Of a stretch of DNA of 64,000 bases, positions 18,894 through 30,070 are shown one piece after another. The notes beneath the pieces were generated by a model. That model searched no databases, was not told where the DNA came from, and saw only the letters and a program-made list of their open reading frames with translations. The stretch comes from Symbiodinium natans. Its lineage: Eukaryota; Sar; Dinophyceae; Suessiales; Symbiodiniaceae. The stretch's first letter is position 1; the number at the start of each line of letters is the position of its first letter. The stretch spans positions 614,531 through 678,530 of the forward strand of contig CAJNDS010002095.1 of assembly GCA_905221605.1 (NCBI GenBank), in the 5' to 3' direction. The translations under genes were made by a program, and so were the position numbers.

Positions 18894-19674
18894 CTTAGGG
18901 TTTTCGGGTTAGGGTTTAGGGTTTAGGGTTTAGGTCCCAAAAACGGAATTTGGGGTCTGTCATCTATGGAATCTATGGGGCAATCGGAGTACAGCTTTGT
19001 GATGTCTCCGGTTCGGTTTTAAAAACCTCGCCCCCTACCCTAGAAGCCTTTATGAGCCATGAAAAAAAGTGTTGTTCACTTCTTCGATCCTGTGTATCAG
19101 GAACTGCAGCACTGCACGGGTACTATCACTACACCACTGTGACATCCTTGTCGCACCTTTAGACCGATTTCCTTAGTAAACCAGCCGTGAATTTCCCTAG
19201 TTACAGAAATGGGGGACTTGAAACACAAAGGCGAAGACGACACAGAAGGATGCAGCGAGAAACATTTAATTTCGGCCTCTGCGATTTTCCAAGATTGGCA
19301 AAGCATTGCACAGAGTCTGTCATGTAAGGCTCCGAGTCTACCCGACTCTAGACCCAAGTACACACGATAGCCAGCCAACACCCTAAGCCTGCGCCCGAAA
19401 ACCCTTATGAATTGTGACCCAAAACCCCGAACCCAAAAACCTTAACCTGAACAAAACCCTAAACCCTAAAACCCTACACCCCTAAACCCGCCTCCGCTTC
19501 CGATGCAAGCTGGACAGCCTCACGATGTCGGCCTCGTATGTGGGCCACCTGAACGCGATGCCTACATCGATGAGCGACACGTGCAGAGGTTCAAGTCTAC
19601 GTTCTTAGAGATACTCCCACAAACCCCAAAGTCCCCTCTATGTATGTATATCTACGTGCAAATAAGTGTATGTA

Positions 19675-19750
19675 TGTGTATATATATATATATCTGTATA
19701 TATATATATATGTCTGTATGCATGTACGTAATATATATATATATATACCT
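19675..19750. repeat. TA/TATG microsatellite
   Basis: Four (TA)n runs separated by TGTG/CTG words. The isoleucine/tyrosine-rich frames over it are artefacts. Confidence 0.9.
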
Positions 19751-20219
19751 GGAAGGATAGGCTAGGGAGCGAAGGTTGCAAAATGTGCGTGCGTGCATGC
19801 GGCCTCAGCGCAAATATCCACACCGAAACCCTATATCCCAAACACAAGTTCATGCCCGAACCATCACAGACCCAGATTTCCACAAAGTCATTTTCGAGGG
19901 TCTTAACCCCAAAGTGGGACTGGACGCAAGTAAGATGCTAAATCCCTAAACCCTAAACGGTCAGCACCAAAGGCAGCTTGCTCAGACTGCTCTGCGACTT
20001 CCGATGTCGAGGAGTTTCGGCACTCGACCCCTAAACCCCATGCCTGAAAAAAAACAAACCCTACAGACATTCTTCAGCATAATGCACTCAAGTCCTTGAA
20101 CCCCGCACCCTAAACCCTAGACCCTGAACCCTGAACCCTAAGTATTACTCGTTGGTGGGTTGCCTCATGAAGGCTTGAGACGGGCACCTTACACATGACA
20201 CCCTAATCCCCAAACCCTA

Positions 20220-20420
20220 CACCCCTAAACCCCTAAAACTCAAAACCCCTCAACCCTAACCCCTTAAACCCCTAAACCCTTAACATAAACCCCTAAATCC
20301 CCAAACCCTAAAACCCTTAACCCTAAACCCTAAAACCCTACACCCTACACCCTAAACCCTAAACCCTAAACCCCTAAACCCTAGCCCTAAACCCTAAACT
20401 CTAAACCCTAAACCCTAAAC
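20220..20420. repeat. Telomere-like tract, C-strand, degenerate to perfect
   Basis: CCCCTAAA and CCCTAAAA variants on the left become near-perfect CCCTAAA toward the exon at 20421. Confidence 0.9.
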
Positions 20421-20481
20421 CCTGCTGGGCGGAGACCTCCGTGGCCACTGCCGCGAGTGATGCACGGCCCTCTTCGGCTCC
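20421..20481 (-). CDS. Exon embedded between telomere tracts
   Basis: Minus strand CCTAAACCTCAG acceptor, 61 bp open (GAEEGRASLAAVATEVSAQQ), donor GTTTAGGGTTTAGGG. Both splice sites are formed by or abut the repeat. Clear helix composition. Confidence 0.5.
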
Positions 20482-20485
20482 CTGA

Positions 20486-20572
20486 GGTTTAGGGTTTAGG
20501 GTTTAGGGTTTAGGGTTTAGGGTTTAGGGTTTAGGGTTTAGGGTTTAGGACTTGGGGTTTAGGGTTACTAAG
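20486..20572. repeat. Telomere-like tract, G-strand
   Basis: About eleven TTTAGGG copies with late CTTGGGG variation. Confidence 0.95.
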
Positions 20573-21177
20573 CTATGTAGGACCTACCCCGCCTGAGGGT
20601 ACCTTTGAGGGTACTTGTAGCTCTACTATGCACCGCCTGACTAAGTCGCCCGTTCCACCAAATAGGATGCAGTGGTAGGGTTTAACGGTTTGGGCAGTGG
20701 GGCTTCGGGGCTTGAGGCTTGGGGTCTTGTTGGGGCCTTGGATATTTGTAGGATGTAGAGTTTGGGGCTCGGGTCTTGATTAATAAAGGCATGCCCTTAA
20801 TTATCTCGTTAAGGTGAAGGCCGTGCACAAAAGGACCATGCCAGGCAGTACGGCTTTTGGGGAATGTGCCTTTTACACGCTAAATCCAGAACCTACATTC
20901 GGTAGAAGGCACTTGAGGATCTGGCGTTGTTCTGCAGCACGCATGACCTATGAACCCAACGACGAGAAGGCATAATTGGGGATTTACGATCTTAGAGGTA
21001 CCTTATTGGGGTCCTTCTTATTATTTTCGGGGTCCCCTAATTCCCTAAACCCCCAATTGAGCTTCATAGGGTCTAGGGCACAGGGTGCGCCGGGAAAAAT
21101 TACAGTAGCGGCTCGCGTGAGTCGTTTGCTTCCACACTCTTTGCGGCTTTTCCTGCATCCTAAACCCCAGCTAGCCT

Positions 21178-21268
21178 ACCTGGCACCCTCTTTACCTACA
21201 GTTTTATGGATTATACCTAGTACTTAAGGGTAGCTACTACTAAACTGTAGGTAAATAGAGTCGCAGGT
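21178..21268. mobile_element. Foldback element, family C
   Basis: Ends ACCTGGCACCCTCTTTACC and GTAAATAGAGTCGCAGGT; inner arms ACCTACAGTTTTATGG and TAAACTGTAGGT. It is about 91 bp and non-coding. Confidence 0.75.
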
Positions 21269-21444
21269 CAACGCCCAAACCCAAACCCCCGAACTCCTCA
21301 ACCCTAAAACACCCAAAACCCTAACAACCTAAGACCCCAACCACAAAAAAACAACCAAACCAGTGAAACCCTGCAAGCTAAACGGACCTCTAAATTCAAA
21401 ACGCCACCAAACGCCAAAACCTTCAAACCCTAAACCCTATAAAC

Positions 21445-21533
21445 CCAATGAAAGGCTGATTCCAGGCCTGGCGCAGCGAGCTGGCGAGCGCGTCCACGTG
21501 CTCAAGCCACCCTGGTTGGACCAAGTCAGCAGC
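21445..21533 (-). CDS. Exon-like island, helical
   Basis: Minus strand CTAAGCCAG acceptor, 89 bp open in phase 0 (AADLVQPGWLEHVDALASSL, RQAWNQPFIG), donor GTTTATAGGG. Convincing amphipathic pattern; family not recognised. Confidence 0.5.
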
Positions 21534-21586
21534 CTGGCTTAGGCGCTTTAGGGGCCTTTAGGGGCCTAGCTGTACGACATTGTAAA

Positions 21587-21668
21587 CTACCCTTTGCTTA
21601 AGAATCTTAAGAACCCTACCAAAAAATGATCTTCCTTGTAAAGGAAATATAGGGATTTTGATCTTCCT

Positions 21669-21709
<41 letters not shown>

Positions 21710-21733
21710 CTTAAGCAAACAGTAGTAAACAGC
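21587..21733. mobile_element. Foldback element with a long G homopolymer
   Basis: GTAAACTACCCTTTGCTTAAGA-like left end and TCTTAAGCAAACAGTAGTAAAC-like right end are imperfect inverted repeats. Between them lies a T run and then about 30 consecutive G (about 21679-21708). The length of the run may be inaccurate in the assembly. Confidence 0.6.
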
Positions 21734-22105
21734 CCAAGGCTTCTTCTGATGAAGTTTAAGACTGTAAAACGTAGGTTGCAATCTAGGCCCTCCGTGTAAA
21801 TACTGTACCCGATAGTAAAAGCCCCAAATCCAGAAGCCCAATGAGTCCTAAATGCTAAGCCCTAAGCAAACCCTAAGCCATAAACCCTGAACCCTAAAAC
21901 CCCAACCCTAAACCCGAAACCCTCTTCCCTAAACCCTAAATCCTAAACCCTAAATCCTGAACCCCGGAGACCCGAAATCCGCCACACGAGAGGCCGAGTA
22001 GACCCCAAACCCCGCAGCAAGTTAACTCGAACCGGAAATCCGAAACCAAAACCCTAAAAACCTACAACCCTAAAATCCTAAAACCCCCAACCCTCAACCC
22101 TAGAC

Positions 22106-22179
22106 CCAGCCTGCTGGAGGCCCGCCCGCAGCGTCTCGTGCGCTAGGGCCTCGGATCCGCACAGCGCAAACCCTTGTAC
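22106..22179 (-). CDS. Exon-like island, helical
   Basis: Minus strand CCGAAGTAG acceptor, 74 bp open (VQGFALCGSEALAHETLRAG, LQQAG), donor GTCTAGGG (alternatively GC after CAGCAG). Same composition as the exons at 20421, 21445 and 23462. Confidence 0.5.
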
Positions 22180-22586
22180 CTACTTCGGGCTTCTTCGGGA
22201 GTTTAGGGTGTAGGGTTTCGGGTTTAGGGTTTAGTTTAAGGCCTAAGTTTGGGGTTTAGGGAGATCAGGGAGACCCCTGAATTGCCAAAAAAAGCACGAT
22301 GATTGTCCGTGCCGAAAGTTTGAATCAATTGTCGCTCTGTCCATCCATGTATATGCAAATTCATGAACCGAAAAGCCCATCGTAAAACTCAGGTTCCTAA
22401 TCTCGAACCCTGAACCCCAAACCCTGATTCCTAGACCCTAAACCCTAAACCCTAAACCCTGATTCCTAAACCGAAAACCCTAAACCCTAACCCCTAAACC
22501 CTTCATGGAACCAAGGTTCGATGTCATCCAGGGCAAACAGAACCGCTTGCATGTAGCGGTCGACCACGCCTCGGGATCTCAGACTT

Positions 22587-22747
22587 CGTACTTGGAGGTT
22601 CATGGGACTTAATAACCACTTATAACTGGGCTTATAACCCTACTTATAATGGGGAGAACCCCTATAAGGCCCTTTAGGGTACTATAAGTGGGGTATAAGT
22701 ACAGTTATAATTCGTTAGTAAGTACGTACCATGAACCTCCAAGTACG
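22587..22747. mobile_element. Foldback element, family B
   Basis: Perfect 19 bp terminal inverted repeat CGTACTTGGAGGTTCATGG / CCATGAACCTCCAAGTACG. The interior is rich in ACTTATAA/TTATAAGT words. 161 bp. Confidence 0.9.
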
Positions 22748-23354
22748 GACAGGGGCTTCGAGGTTTAGGGTATAGGGTTTAGAGCTTAGGGTTTCGGGTT
22801 GGAGGCTTACTTAAAACCCCAAAGTATGCAAAAAAAAACAATTGTTGTTCTTTGTATGGGCTTTGGGCTATGTTGTTACATGCTTCGGGGCCCAGGATAG
22901 GGTTTGCGAGTTGGAGCTAGGGTGTAGCTTCATCAGATGTAGGACGTTACAGGCGTAGATGGTGTTTAAACCCTAAACCCTAAACCCCAAACCCTAAACA
23001 TTAAACCCTAAGGCCCAAAGCCAGAACGCTAAACGCGGCGATCGCAAGGACTTTATAGGGTTTTTAGGGTTTTCAGGGTTTATAGGGTTTATAGGGTTTA
23101 GGTTTGGGATTGAGGTTTAGGGGTTTAGGTTGCTTCATGCTAGGGTTGAAGTTCAGGGCTTGGGGGTGCTTCATGTCACAAGGAGCCTGCTTCTTTCCCA
23201 CGCTCGCGCCCCCTAAGCCTCAAACCCAAAACCCTTCAGCTGTGCAACCTTTTGAACCCTAAACCCTAAACCGGTGCTGGTTGTCACGAGTCACTAGAGA
23301 CCATCGAAGGCGACGCCAGCAAGCAGCAAGATGAAAACAAAGTTGGAGCCAGAT

Positions 23355-23461
23355 AACCCTAAACCCTAAACCCTAAACCCAAAACCCAAACCCAAAACCC
23401 AAAACCCAAAACCCAAAACCCAAAACCCTAAACCCTAAACCCTAAACCCTAAACCCTAAAC
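23355..23461. repeat. Telomere-like tract with CCCAAAA block
   Basis: CCCTAAA copies flank about seven CCCAAAA units. Confidence 0.9.
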
Positions 23462-23510
23462 CCTGGCCTGCCAGGGCCTCCTGGTGCACCAGCAGCTTTC
23501 GGCAATGCGC
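23462..23510 (-). CDS. Exon with strong polypyrimidine acceptor
   Basis: Minus strand acceptor TATGCCTCTCCTGCAG, 49 bp open (AHCRKLLVHQEALAGQ), donor GTTTAGGG from the tract itself. Confidence 0.5.
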
Positions 23511-23969
23511 CTGCAGGAGAGGCATAGGGCAACTTCGGGAGTTTAGGGTTTAGGGTTTAGGGCTAGGGTTTAGGGTTCAGGCCCGGGGTTTATAGGGCTA
23601 GGGTTTAGGGTTTATTGTTTAGGGTCTAGGGTCTAAGGTCCAGGGTCTGGGGTTTAGGGGTTTTAGGTCTTTAGGGTTTAGGTTTTTGGGGTTTTAGGGA
23701 TTAGGGAGGGTGTAGGGGTTTGGGGTCTAGGGCTTGGGAGTGTGGGGCTTTCGGGGTTTGCTGGTGAGGTTTTGGGGTTTTGGGGTTTGTGGGTCTACAG
23801 GTGCAAGGTTAAGGGTTTAAGCTTTTGGCTTAAGGGCTAAGGGTTTGGGGTGGGGGGGGGGGGAATAAAGCGTTTTGGGTTCAGGATGCAAAATCCAAAC
23901 GAACAAGTGCAGATCATACAACTTTATGACGACCGCCGCAATCCCGACCGCTGCAATGGAAGTCAAAAC

Positions 23970-24085
23970 CTTGGGATGTTCCCCCTTACTAACCAGTCCT
24001 TGATAAGGATTATACTATAGGGTGGTACACCATCATCCTTCTCAAGGACTCTTAGTGCAAGGGGGAACATCCCAATCAAAACCTA
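23970..24085. mobile_element. Foldback element, single copy family
   Basis: Ends TTGGGATGTTCCCCCTTACT and GCAAGGGGGAACATCCCAA are inverted repeats, with inner TCCTTGATAAGGAT and CATCCTTCTCAAGGA. About 115 bp. Confidence 0.75.
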
Positions 24086-24225
24086 CACTCTGCACCCAAA
24101 ACCCACTGAACAACTGGCCTCCTGTGGCGAGCAGTTGTAGAAGGCCTTTGCGCCTGCCTGTGCACTGAGCTGGCTTACGGTTTTGGGGGGCTAGCGGGCT
24201 TAGGGGGTTCAGGGTTTAGGGTTGC

Positions 24226-24252
24226 CCGACCCCCCCCCCCCCCCCCCCCCCC
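24226..24252 (+). repeat. Homopolymer C tract
   Basis: About 25 consecutive C next to a CCCTAAA tract. Confidence 0.9.
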
Positions 24253-24258
24253 TCAACC

Positions 24259-24351
24259 ACCCTAAACCCTAAACCCTAAACCCTAAACCCTAAACCCTAA
24301 ACCCTAAACCCTAAACCCTAAACCCTAAACCCTAAACCCTAAACCCTAAAC
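24259..24351. repeat. Telomere-like tract, C-strand
   Basis: About thirteen perfect CCCTAAA copies. Confidence 0.95.
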
Positions 24352-24424
24352 CCGACCGCAAACTGCCTGGCGGCTGTCGCCGCTTCCGCCCGACAGCTTC
24401 AAGGCGTCACCGGAGCCGGAAGAC
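24352..24424 (-). CDS. Exon-like island, Ser/Gly-rich
   Basis: Minus strand CCGGCAG acceptor, 73 bp open (SSGSGDALKLSGGSGDSRQA), donor GTTTAGGG. Low-complexity linker composition. Confidence 0.4.
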
Positions 24425-24640
24425 CTGCCGGGGCTTTAGGGTTTAGGGTTTAGGGTTGAGGGTTGAGGGTTTAGGGCTTAGGGTTGAGGGTTTAGGGTTT
24501 AGGGCTCAGGGTTTAGGGATCTATTCATTCATTTACTTGCTTACTCGCTTTCCTTAGCCACACACTGCATGTTTACTGAACTTATTCGCTGGTTGAACGT
24601 GGTCTTGGCATGTATGCCATCCCTCCCCCCAATTAAATTA

Positions 24641-24750
24641 CCCTGAGGGTCCATGTACCTAAATATTGAATACTTAGGCCTTAAAGTACTTCCTATATAG
24701 GGACTTTGGGGCCCAAGTATATAAGAATGAGGTACATGGACCCTTAGGGC
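24641..24750. mobile_element. Foldback element, family A
   Basis: CCCTGAGGGTCCATGTACCT and AGGTACATGGACCCTTAGGG are the ends. Nearly identical to the copy at 36855 through the left half (AAATATTGAATACTTAGGCC), suggesting recent copies. Confidence 0.9.
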
Positions 24751-25062
24751 TACAAATGTCAGACACTTCCTAGTCCCATTGAATCAATCAAGGTGGGAGA
24801 AGGGGGGGGGGGGGGTGGAGGTGGGGTAGAAAAGCGGGTGAACAATATGCATGTGTACATATATATATATATATATGTATACAGATACTGGGTATGGGGT
24901 CTAGGGTTTAGGGTTTTCACAGGAGTTTAGGGCTTGGGTTTTGGGTTAGCGATGAGTAAAGCTATGAAGGCCCGAGTTCAGCTTTTCAACAGTGCAACAT
25001 GCTCGGATAAGAAGCCCTTTGTCCTACGTACACCCTAAACCCTAAACCCTAAACCCCGAAAC

Positions 25063-25152
25063 CCTAAATCCCCCAAGCCAAATGCAAGTCCCCTCTCGCC
25101 TGGCTCGTGAGAGCCTGCCCTTCACTTCGGTCACCAGGTTCACACCCTTCTC
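25063..25152 (-). CDS. Exon-like island, basic helix
   Basis: Minus strand CCCCGTAG acceptor, exactly 30 codons in phase 0 (EKGVNLVTEVKGRLSRARRE, GTCIWLGGFR), donor GTTTCGGGG. CCCTAAA left, TTTAGGG right. Confidence 0.5.
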
Positions 25153-25156
25153 CTAC

Positions 25157-25260
25157 GGGGTTTAGGGTTTAGGGTTTAGGGTTTAGGGTTTAGGGTTTAG
25201 GGTTTAGGGTTTAGGGTTTAGGGTTTGGAGTTTAGGGTTTACGGCTTAGGGGGCTTAGGA
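25157..25260. repeat. Telomere-like tract, G-strand
   Basis: About ten perfect TTTAGGG copies, then variants. Confidence 0.95.
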
Positions 25261-25368
25261 GGATTTAGGGTTTCGGGCTTAGGGTGAGAAGGGGGTTTAG
25301 GGTTCAGGGCGTGCAATCTAGGGGGTTCAGGGGGCTTAGGCAGGGATGCCTTGAACCCAAAGAAACCC

Positions 25369-25634
25369 TAATCCATTCCCCCTAATATTAATACCCTCCT
25401 AATATAAAAATCCCCCCGGCCCCAAATACCGATCCCGGGTCTGTCCCTATTAAAACCTCTACAGAGTTAGGGTGGGATTAGGGGGGGTGGCTTGGCTGCT
25501 GAGCCAGCATGCTACAATAAGGACGGGCTGGTTTCTCGGACAAACGATAAGAACCCCCCCTAATACTAAAAACCCTTCGGGGGTTTTTATACAAGGGGGG
25601 GGGGGGCCTTTTATATTAGGGGGAACGGATTAAA
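25369..25634. mobile_element. Foldback element, about 265 bp
   Basis: Ends TAATCCATTCCCCCTAATAT and ATATTAGGGGGAACGGATTA are inverted repeats. Nested inner palindromes (ACCCTTCGGGGGTTTTTAT, CCTCCTAATATAAAAATCC) and a G run lie within. Confidence 0.75.
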
Positions 25635-25709
25635 CCCTAAACCCTAAACCCTAAAACCCTAAAACCCTAAAACCCTAAAACCCTAAACCCTAAACCCTAA
25701 ACCCTAAAC
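25631..25709. repeat. Telomere-like tract with CCCTAAAA octamers
   Basis: Four octamers lie between perfect CCCTAAA copies. Confidence 0.9.
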
Positions 25710-25792
25710 CCGAATGCCTGTCTGGATGCGGCCTTACGTAGCGTTTACGCAGGTTTAAGGTGCGAGCTTCTGCGTTTCGGATGCAAGGAGCC
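25710..25792 (-). CDS. Exon-like island, basic
   Basis: Minus strand GTCCCCAG acceptor, 83 bp open (APCIRNAEARTLNLRKRYVR, PHPDRHSG), donor GTTTAGGG. Confidence 0.45.
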
Positions 25793-25941
25793 CTGGGGAC
25801 CAAAAACCCTAAACCCCAAGCCCTAAACCCTAAACCCTAAACCCTAAACCCTAAACCCTAAACCCCAAGCCCTAAACCCCAAACCCTAAACCCCAAGCCC
25901 TAAACCCCAAACCCTAAACCCCAAGCCCTAAAACCCCAAAC

Positions 25942-25958
25942 CTCTTGGAGGTTCATGG
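25942..25958. mobile_element. Half of a family B foldback element
   Basis: CTTGGAGGTTCATGGG matches the left end of family B; no right end follows. Confidence 0.5.
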
Positions 25959-26316
25959 GTGGGTTTTACTGGGTTGGTACACTAAAGAATGGATTCTGAA
26001 CCCTCTTCCGATAAATGCTTCCAATCTTTTTGTATGTTAAACTATATGCTAAACTGCCCATGCACTGTCGGTAGCATATCAGGTTACGGAGTCGTAGTTG
26101 TTGCAGACTTGGGGGTTTAGGGTTTGGGGTTTAGGGCTTTAACCCTAAACCCTACAAAGGCTAAGATTTCTAAGCCTGTGGCTCCAGATTCAGATTTGTA
26201 GGGCTTCGGTTCTAGGATGAACGGCTTAGGGTTCCCCGAAGGGCTTCGTATTCGGTGGAGGTCCTTGTATTCCAACCGAATCTTGCCTGAACCTTTCTTA
26301 GGTTTTAGACAGGTTC

Positions 26317-26407
26317 ACCTGGGACTCTCTTTACCTACAGTTCAGTAGCAACTACCCTGAAATAGTAGGTATAACCCATCAAACTGTAGGTAAAGAGGGT
26401 CCCAGGC
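26317..26407. mobile_element. Foldback element, family C
   Basis: ACCTGGGACTCTCTTTACCT and AGGTAAAGAGGGTCCCAGGC ends with ACAGTTCAGTAGCAACTACC / AAACTGTAGG inner arms. Confidence 0.85.
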
Positions 26408-26843
26408 AGGGTTTGCCGTCGCAGCTCCCCCTAGCCGCCACTCCTTCATGTACTGCATGGCGCGTGTCTTCGGCAAGGGATCGCGGCAGAGTCCCGGCGT
26501 TCGAGTCAAGTCCTATGGTGCTCCTCACAAACAACGGGCCCTGAAATGACAAATCTTCCAACGACCCTTATTCTGTTATTCTGAACCCCGCAACATATGC
26601 GGAAGGGTCTCAAGCAATTAGAAGGCTTCTGACGTGTACTGGCGCAATGCATGATGGCCCACCGCTGCTGTCGATCGGCCGTGTTGTAAGCTGAATGCGG
26701 CTGTCCATCAAATTTTCTGTGGCTGTTTTCACCTTTCTCATCCACCTAACGATGCGCCAATACGCCGTGAGTTTACATGCTTGCATAGCAGCTGAACAGC
26801 TGAACGGCTGAGGCAGGAACGCAGCGCCTGCAAAGGAAGGCAT
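26379..26843 (-). pseudogene. Coding-like stretch with in-frame stops, unassigned
   Basis: Two open pieces in the same minus frame (26843 down to 26610, reading KLTAYWRIVRWMRKVKTATE; and 26561 down to 26379, reading EDLSFQGPLFVRSTIGLDSN) are separated by TGA and TAA in about 50 bp. It could be exons with a short unplaced intron, or a decayed gene. Its downstream end overlaps the family C element. Another minus frame is open at 26506-26745. Confidence 0.3.
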
Positions 26844-26861
26844 ACCTATGACCCCTACGGC

Positions 26862-26900
26862 AAGGACCCATGTACCTATTTAGTATATACTTGGGCCTCC
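26862..26900. mobile_element. Half of a family A foldback element
   Basis: GGACCCATGTACCTATTTAG then TATACTTGGGCCTC matches one half of family A only. Confidence 0.55.
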
Positions 26901-27023
26901 AGCAAAATTCCATAAACAAACCGAACCACGGCTGTTTCTACGGTAAAATACAGATTTTCTTAGAAGGACATTCATATCCGCCCCCTAGGATTCCCCGTGC
27001 CAGGTAGACCCTAAACAGCCCAG

Positions 27024-27162
27024 AACCCTAAACCCTAAACCCTAAACCCTAAACCCTAAACCCTAAACCCTAAACCCTAAACCCTAAACCCTAAACCCTA
27101 AACCCTAAACCCTAAACCCTAAACCCTAAACCCTAAACCCTAAACCCTAAACCCTAAACCTA
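27024..27162. repeat. Telomere-like tract, C-strand, longest near-perfect run
   Basis: About nineteen perfect CCCTAAA copies in a row. Confidence 0.97.
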
Positions 27163-27240
27163 CCATGCAGGCCGAACCTAAAAATTAAAGCGCGCTTCTT
27201 TGCAGACCTTGAGGGCCTCTTCGGTCTTCCAGGGTGGGCT
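27163..27240. CDS. GC-rich island between telomere tracts, strand unclear
   Basis: Minus reads PPWKTEEALKVCKEARFNF; plus has a pyrimidine-rich acceptor (CGCTTCTTTGCAG). CCCTAAA left and TTTAGGG right as for other islands. Confidence 0.25.
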
Positions 27241-27425
27241 AGGGTGGGTTTAGGGTTTAGGGTAGGGTTTAGGGTTTTTAGGGTTTAGGGTTTAGGGTTT
27301 TAGGGTTTAGGGTTAGGGTTAGGGTTTAGGGTTTAGGTTTAGGGTTTAGGGTTTAGGGTTTGGGGTTGGGGGGGTTGGGTTTAGGGTTTAGGGGTTTAGG
27401 GTTAGGGTTTAGGTTTTAGGGCCCT
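27241..27425. repeat. Telomere-like tract, G-strand, with TTAGGG and TTTTAGGG slips
   Basis: Mixed TTTAGGG, TTAGGG and TTTTAGGG units. Confidence 0.9.
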
Positions 27426-27782
27426 ACAATCCCTTAAAAGGCCCCTTATAGGGTCATTCTGAGGATTCTTAAGGCCTAATGGCCCATCCTGGCTTAGAGG
27501 CCGGGATGGCAGGTCTGCAGTTGCTTGATTTTTCGGTGCGGTTTTAAAGGTCTAGGGTTTAGGGTCGAATTTTCTCAGGGTTTTGCAGGTTTGGGGTATA
27601 AGGCTTGGGAGGCAAACCTAACCCCTAATCCCTAAACCTTAAACCCTAAACCTACCCTAAACCGGGAGTCTATAGGGCTCAGGCGGCCTAAGTTGCCCGA
27701 GTGAAAGCCGGACATTCCGTTTTACAGCTCGGAGCGCCTCCAAAGACGTCAAAATGCCAACTTTAGTGGTTCAGGGCCTTGG

Positions 27783-27885
27783 GTTTAGGTTGGGTTTAGG
27801 GTTTAGGGTTAGGGTTAGGGTTTAGGGTTTTAGGGTTAGGTTAGGGTTTAGGGGGGTTAGGGTTAGGGTTTAGGGTTTAGGGTTC
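27783..27885. repeat. Telomere-like tract, G-strand, degenerate
   Basis: Mixed TTTAGGG and TTAGGG units. Confidence 0.85.
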
Positions 27886-27899
27886 TAGACTTCAGGGTA

Positions 27900-29200
27900 T
27901 AGGGTACTAGGGTTTGGGGCTGAGGACAAGTCGCGGCCAGCCGAGCACCACCGTCCTGCGCTGGGCATCGGCACGGTCATCCTGTACATATCAAGGCGGT
28001 TCCCTAAACCGGGTTTGGCCTACTCAACCCTATACCCTCAAACCCAACCCTAAACCTAAACTAACCCTAACCGAAACACCGCGCTTGTTTCACTAGGTTC
28101 CAGGAAACCTAGGAGGAAATAACGGCTACAACCCTAACGCCCTAAAGCCTATCTTTTCTGGTTTAATTGGGATGAGGTACGACGGGGCGGGGAGAGCAAT
28201 CTCTAAACCCTAACCCCCCAAACCACAAACAAATATGATTACCTCCCTTAAATTGATACCAAGACCCCCTCCTCCCACCACCCCCTTCCCCTCCTCTCCA
28301 CCCCCCCCCCAAAAAAAAATGAAAAACAAAAAAAAAAAACTGAAACATGCAAATTTCGTCCAGCTGGAACTTGTTTTTGAGGGGGTGGGGGGGAGGGGTC
28401 CCGAATCTAAAACAGCTCTATAACCGGGGGTGGTTGGGGAAAGTGTTTAACAATGCAGAACGGGGATGGGGGGAGGCAGGGTTGCCAATAGGGGGATGAA
28501 GATTTCAGATGTCATTCTAAACAAGGCGACTTCAAGTTGGGTGTCCAAACCCTAAACCCTAAAACCCCTCGATCATTCTGGGATCGCAAACCTTGCTCTG
28601 TTGGAAGCTTTTGACGAGCTTTTCATGAGGTAGCTTGTTGGCAGTTTACCAAGGAGCCCAATACCTTTTGAACCCTAAGCCCTCGTTTGAACCAAGGACT
28701 ATATTCCTTTATGAAAGGGGATTGGGGCGCAAGCATACCTGGGACCGTTTTAAGAGGGGGAAGTACCAACTATTGCAGCCCCATCTTCGTTGTTGATGGA
28801 GAACAGTTACTCTAGGCACTAGCTTCGCCAGTCGACAACATTTCCCCAGAAGCCTAGGGCAAAACAGAAGGAGGGTTTAGGGTTCAGGGTTTAGGGAGTG
28901 TGTTTAAAGGGATCTGTAAGGGAGCATCACCATAAGCAGAAGGAATATGGATACTGCTGGGCATTATGGTTCATGCATAGGGTCTGGTTTCGAAAACCCG
29001 GCAGGAAGTGTTTGAAGTGTTTCGGGTTGTAGAACTCTCAGTCCGAAGCCCTCAACCCTTCCAACCCGAAACCCCCAAGCCCCAATTAAGTGCCTGCATG
29101 ACATCATGCAAAAACTCAGAAAAACCATAAGCCACTAAAACCCTAAACCCCTCACCCCACCCCCTAAACCCTCAAACACCCTAAGCCTAAACCCTAAACC
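27900..29200. other. Unique and low-complexity DNA, no supported gene
   Basis: Contains C- and A-rich low-complexity DNA at 28255-28345 and scattered heptamers. Short frames here are compositional. Confidence 0.4.
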
Positions 29201-29661
29201 CTAACCCTAAGCCCAGCGTGCAGGCTGAAGGCCCCTGGTGGGCGGGCATAAGTCGCTCCGGCCTTTCCTGCGGGCATTTAGGGTTTAGGGTTTGAGGCTT
29301 TATTTAGGGTTTAGTTGGGTTAGGGTTTCTTTAGGGTTTAGGGTTTAGGTTCGGGTAAGGTTTAAGCTCTTTAGGGTTTAGGTTTAGGTTTAGGGCTAGG
29401 GTTTAGGGTTTCGGGTTTAAGGTTTTTAGGGTTTAGGGCGGGGCCTGTTACGTACCATGCAATTTCCGAATGCCAAGCACTTCAAAATGTAGTCTTATAG
29501 TTGCTGATTTCATAAGCCACCAAAAAGTGTACGTACAGTTTCAATTCTACAGGGGATTCTAGTATCCCAACAAGTGTAAAGTGTGCTGCCTCAGCTACTA
29601 AGTAGCCAAGGAGGCTAACCCTAAACCCTAAACCCTAAACCCGAAACTCGAGTCCCTAAAC

Positions 29662-29729
29662 CGGTGTCCTGGCGGGTGCCCCTCTCCAGGACTTCAAACG
29701 GCCGAGGTCCACCTGGGGAGCCCCTTCTC
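29662..29729 (-). CDS. Exon-like island
   Basis: Minus strand GGTCCTAG acceptor, 68 bp open (EGAPQVDLGRLKSWRGAP), donor GTTTAGGG. CCCTAAA left, TTTAGGG right. Confidence 0.4.
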
Positions 29730-29971
29730 CTAGGACCCCTTTATACACGGTGTAAGGTTTAGGGGTTTCAAGAATTTAGGGTTTAGGGTTTAGGGTTTAG
29801 GGGCCTTGAGAGATGGGGCTGCAGGCATTTCTGTGTCTTGTCTATCATCTTGCGCTTGTCCACTGTGACTTTACTTCGCGAAAACTATCATGCCACTTGT
29901 GCGCAAGATGTTGGCATGTCTCTCCACATGAACCCAAGAAGGGTTGATGGTCCACATACCATGATAGGAGT

Positions 29972-30070
29972 TAACTGGGACTCTATGCACCTACAGTTTA
30001 GTAGTAACTACCCTTAATTAGTAGGTATGACCGTATAACCCATAAGACTGTAGGTAAAGGGTCCCAGGTA
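29972..30070. mobile_element. Foldback element, family C, TA-flanked
   Basis: TAACTGGGACTCTATGCACC and AGGTAAAGGGTCCCAGGTA with ACAGTTTAGTAGTAACTACC / AAGACTGT arms. Confidence 0.85.
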
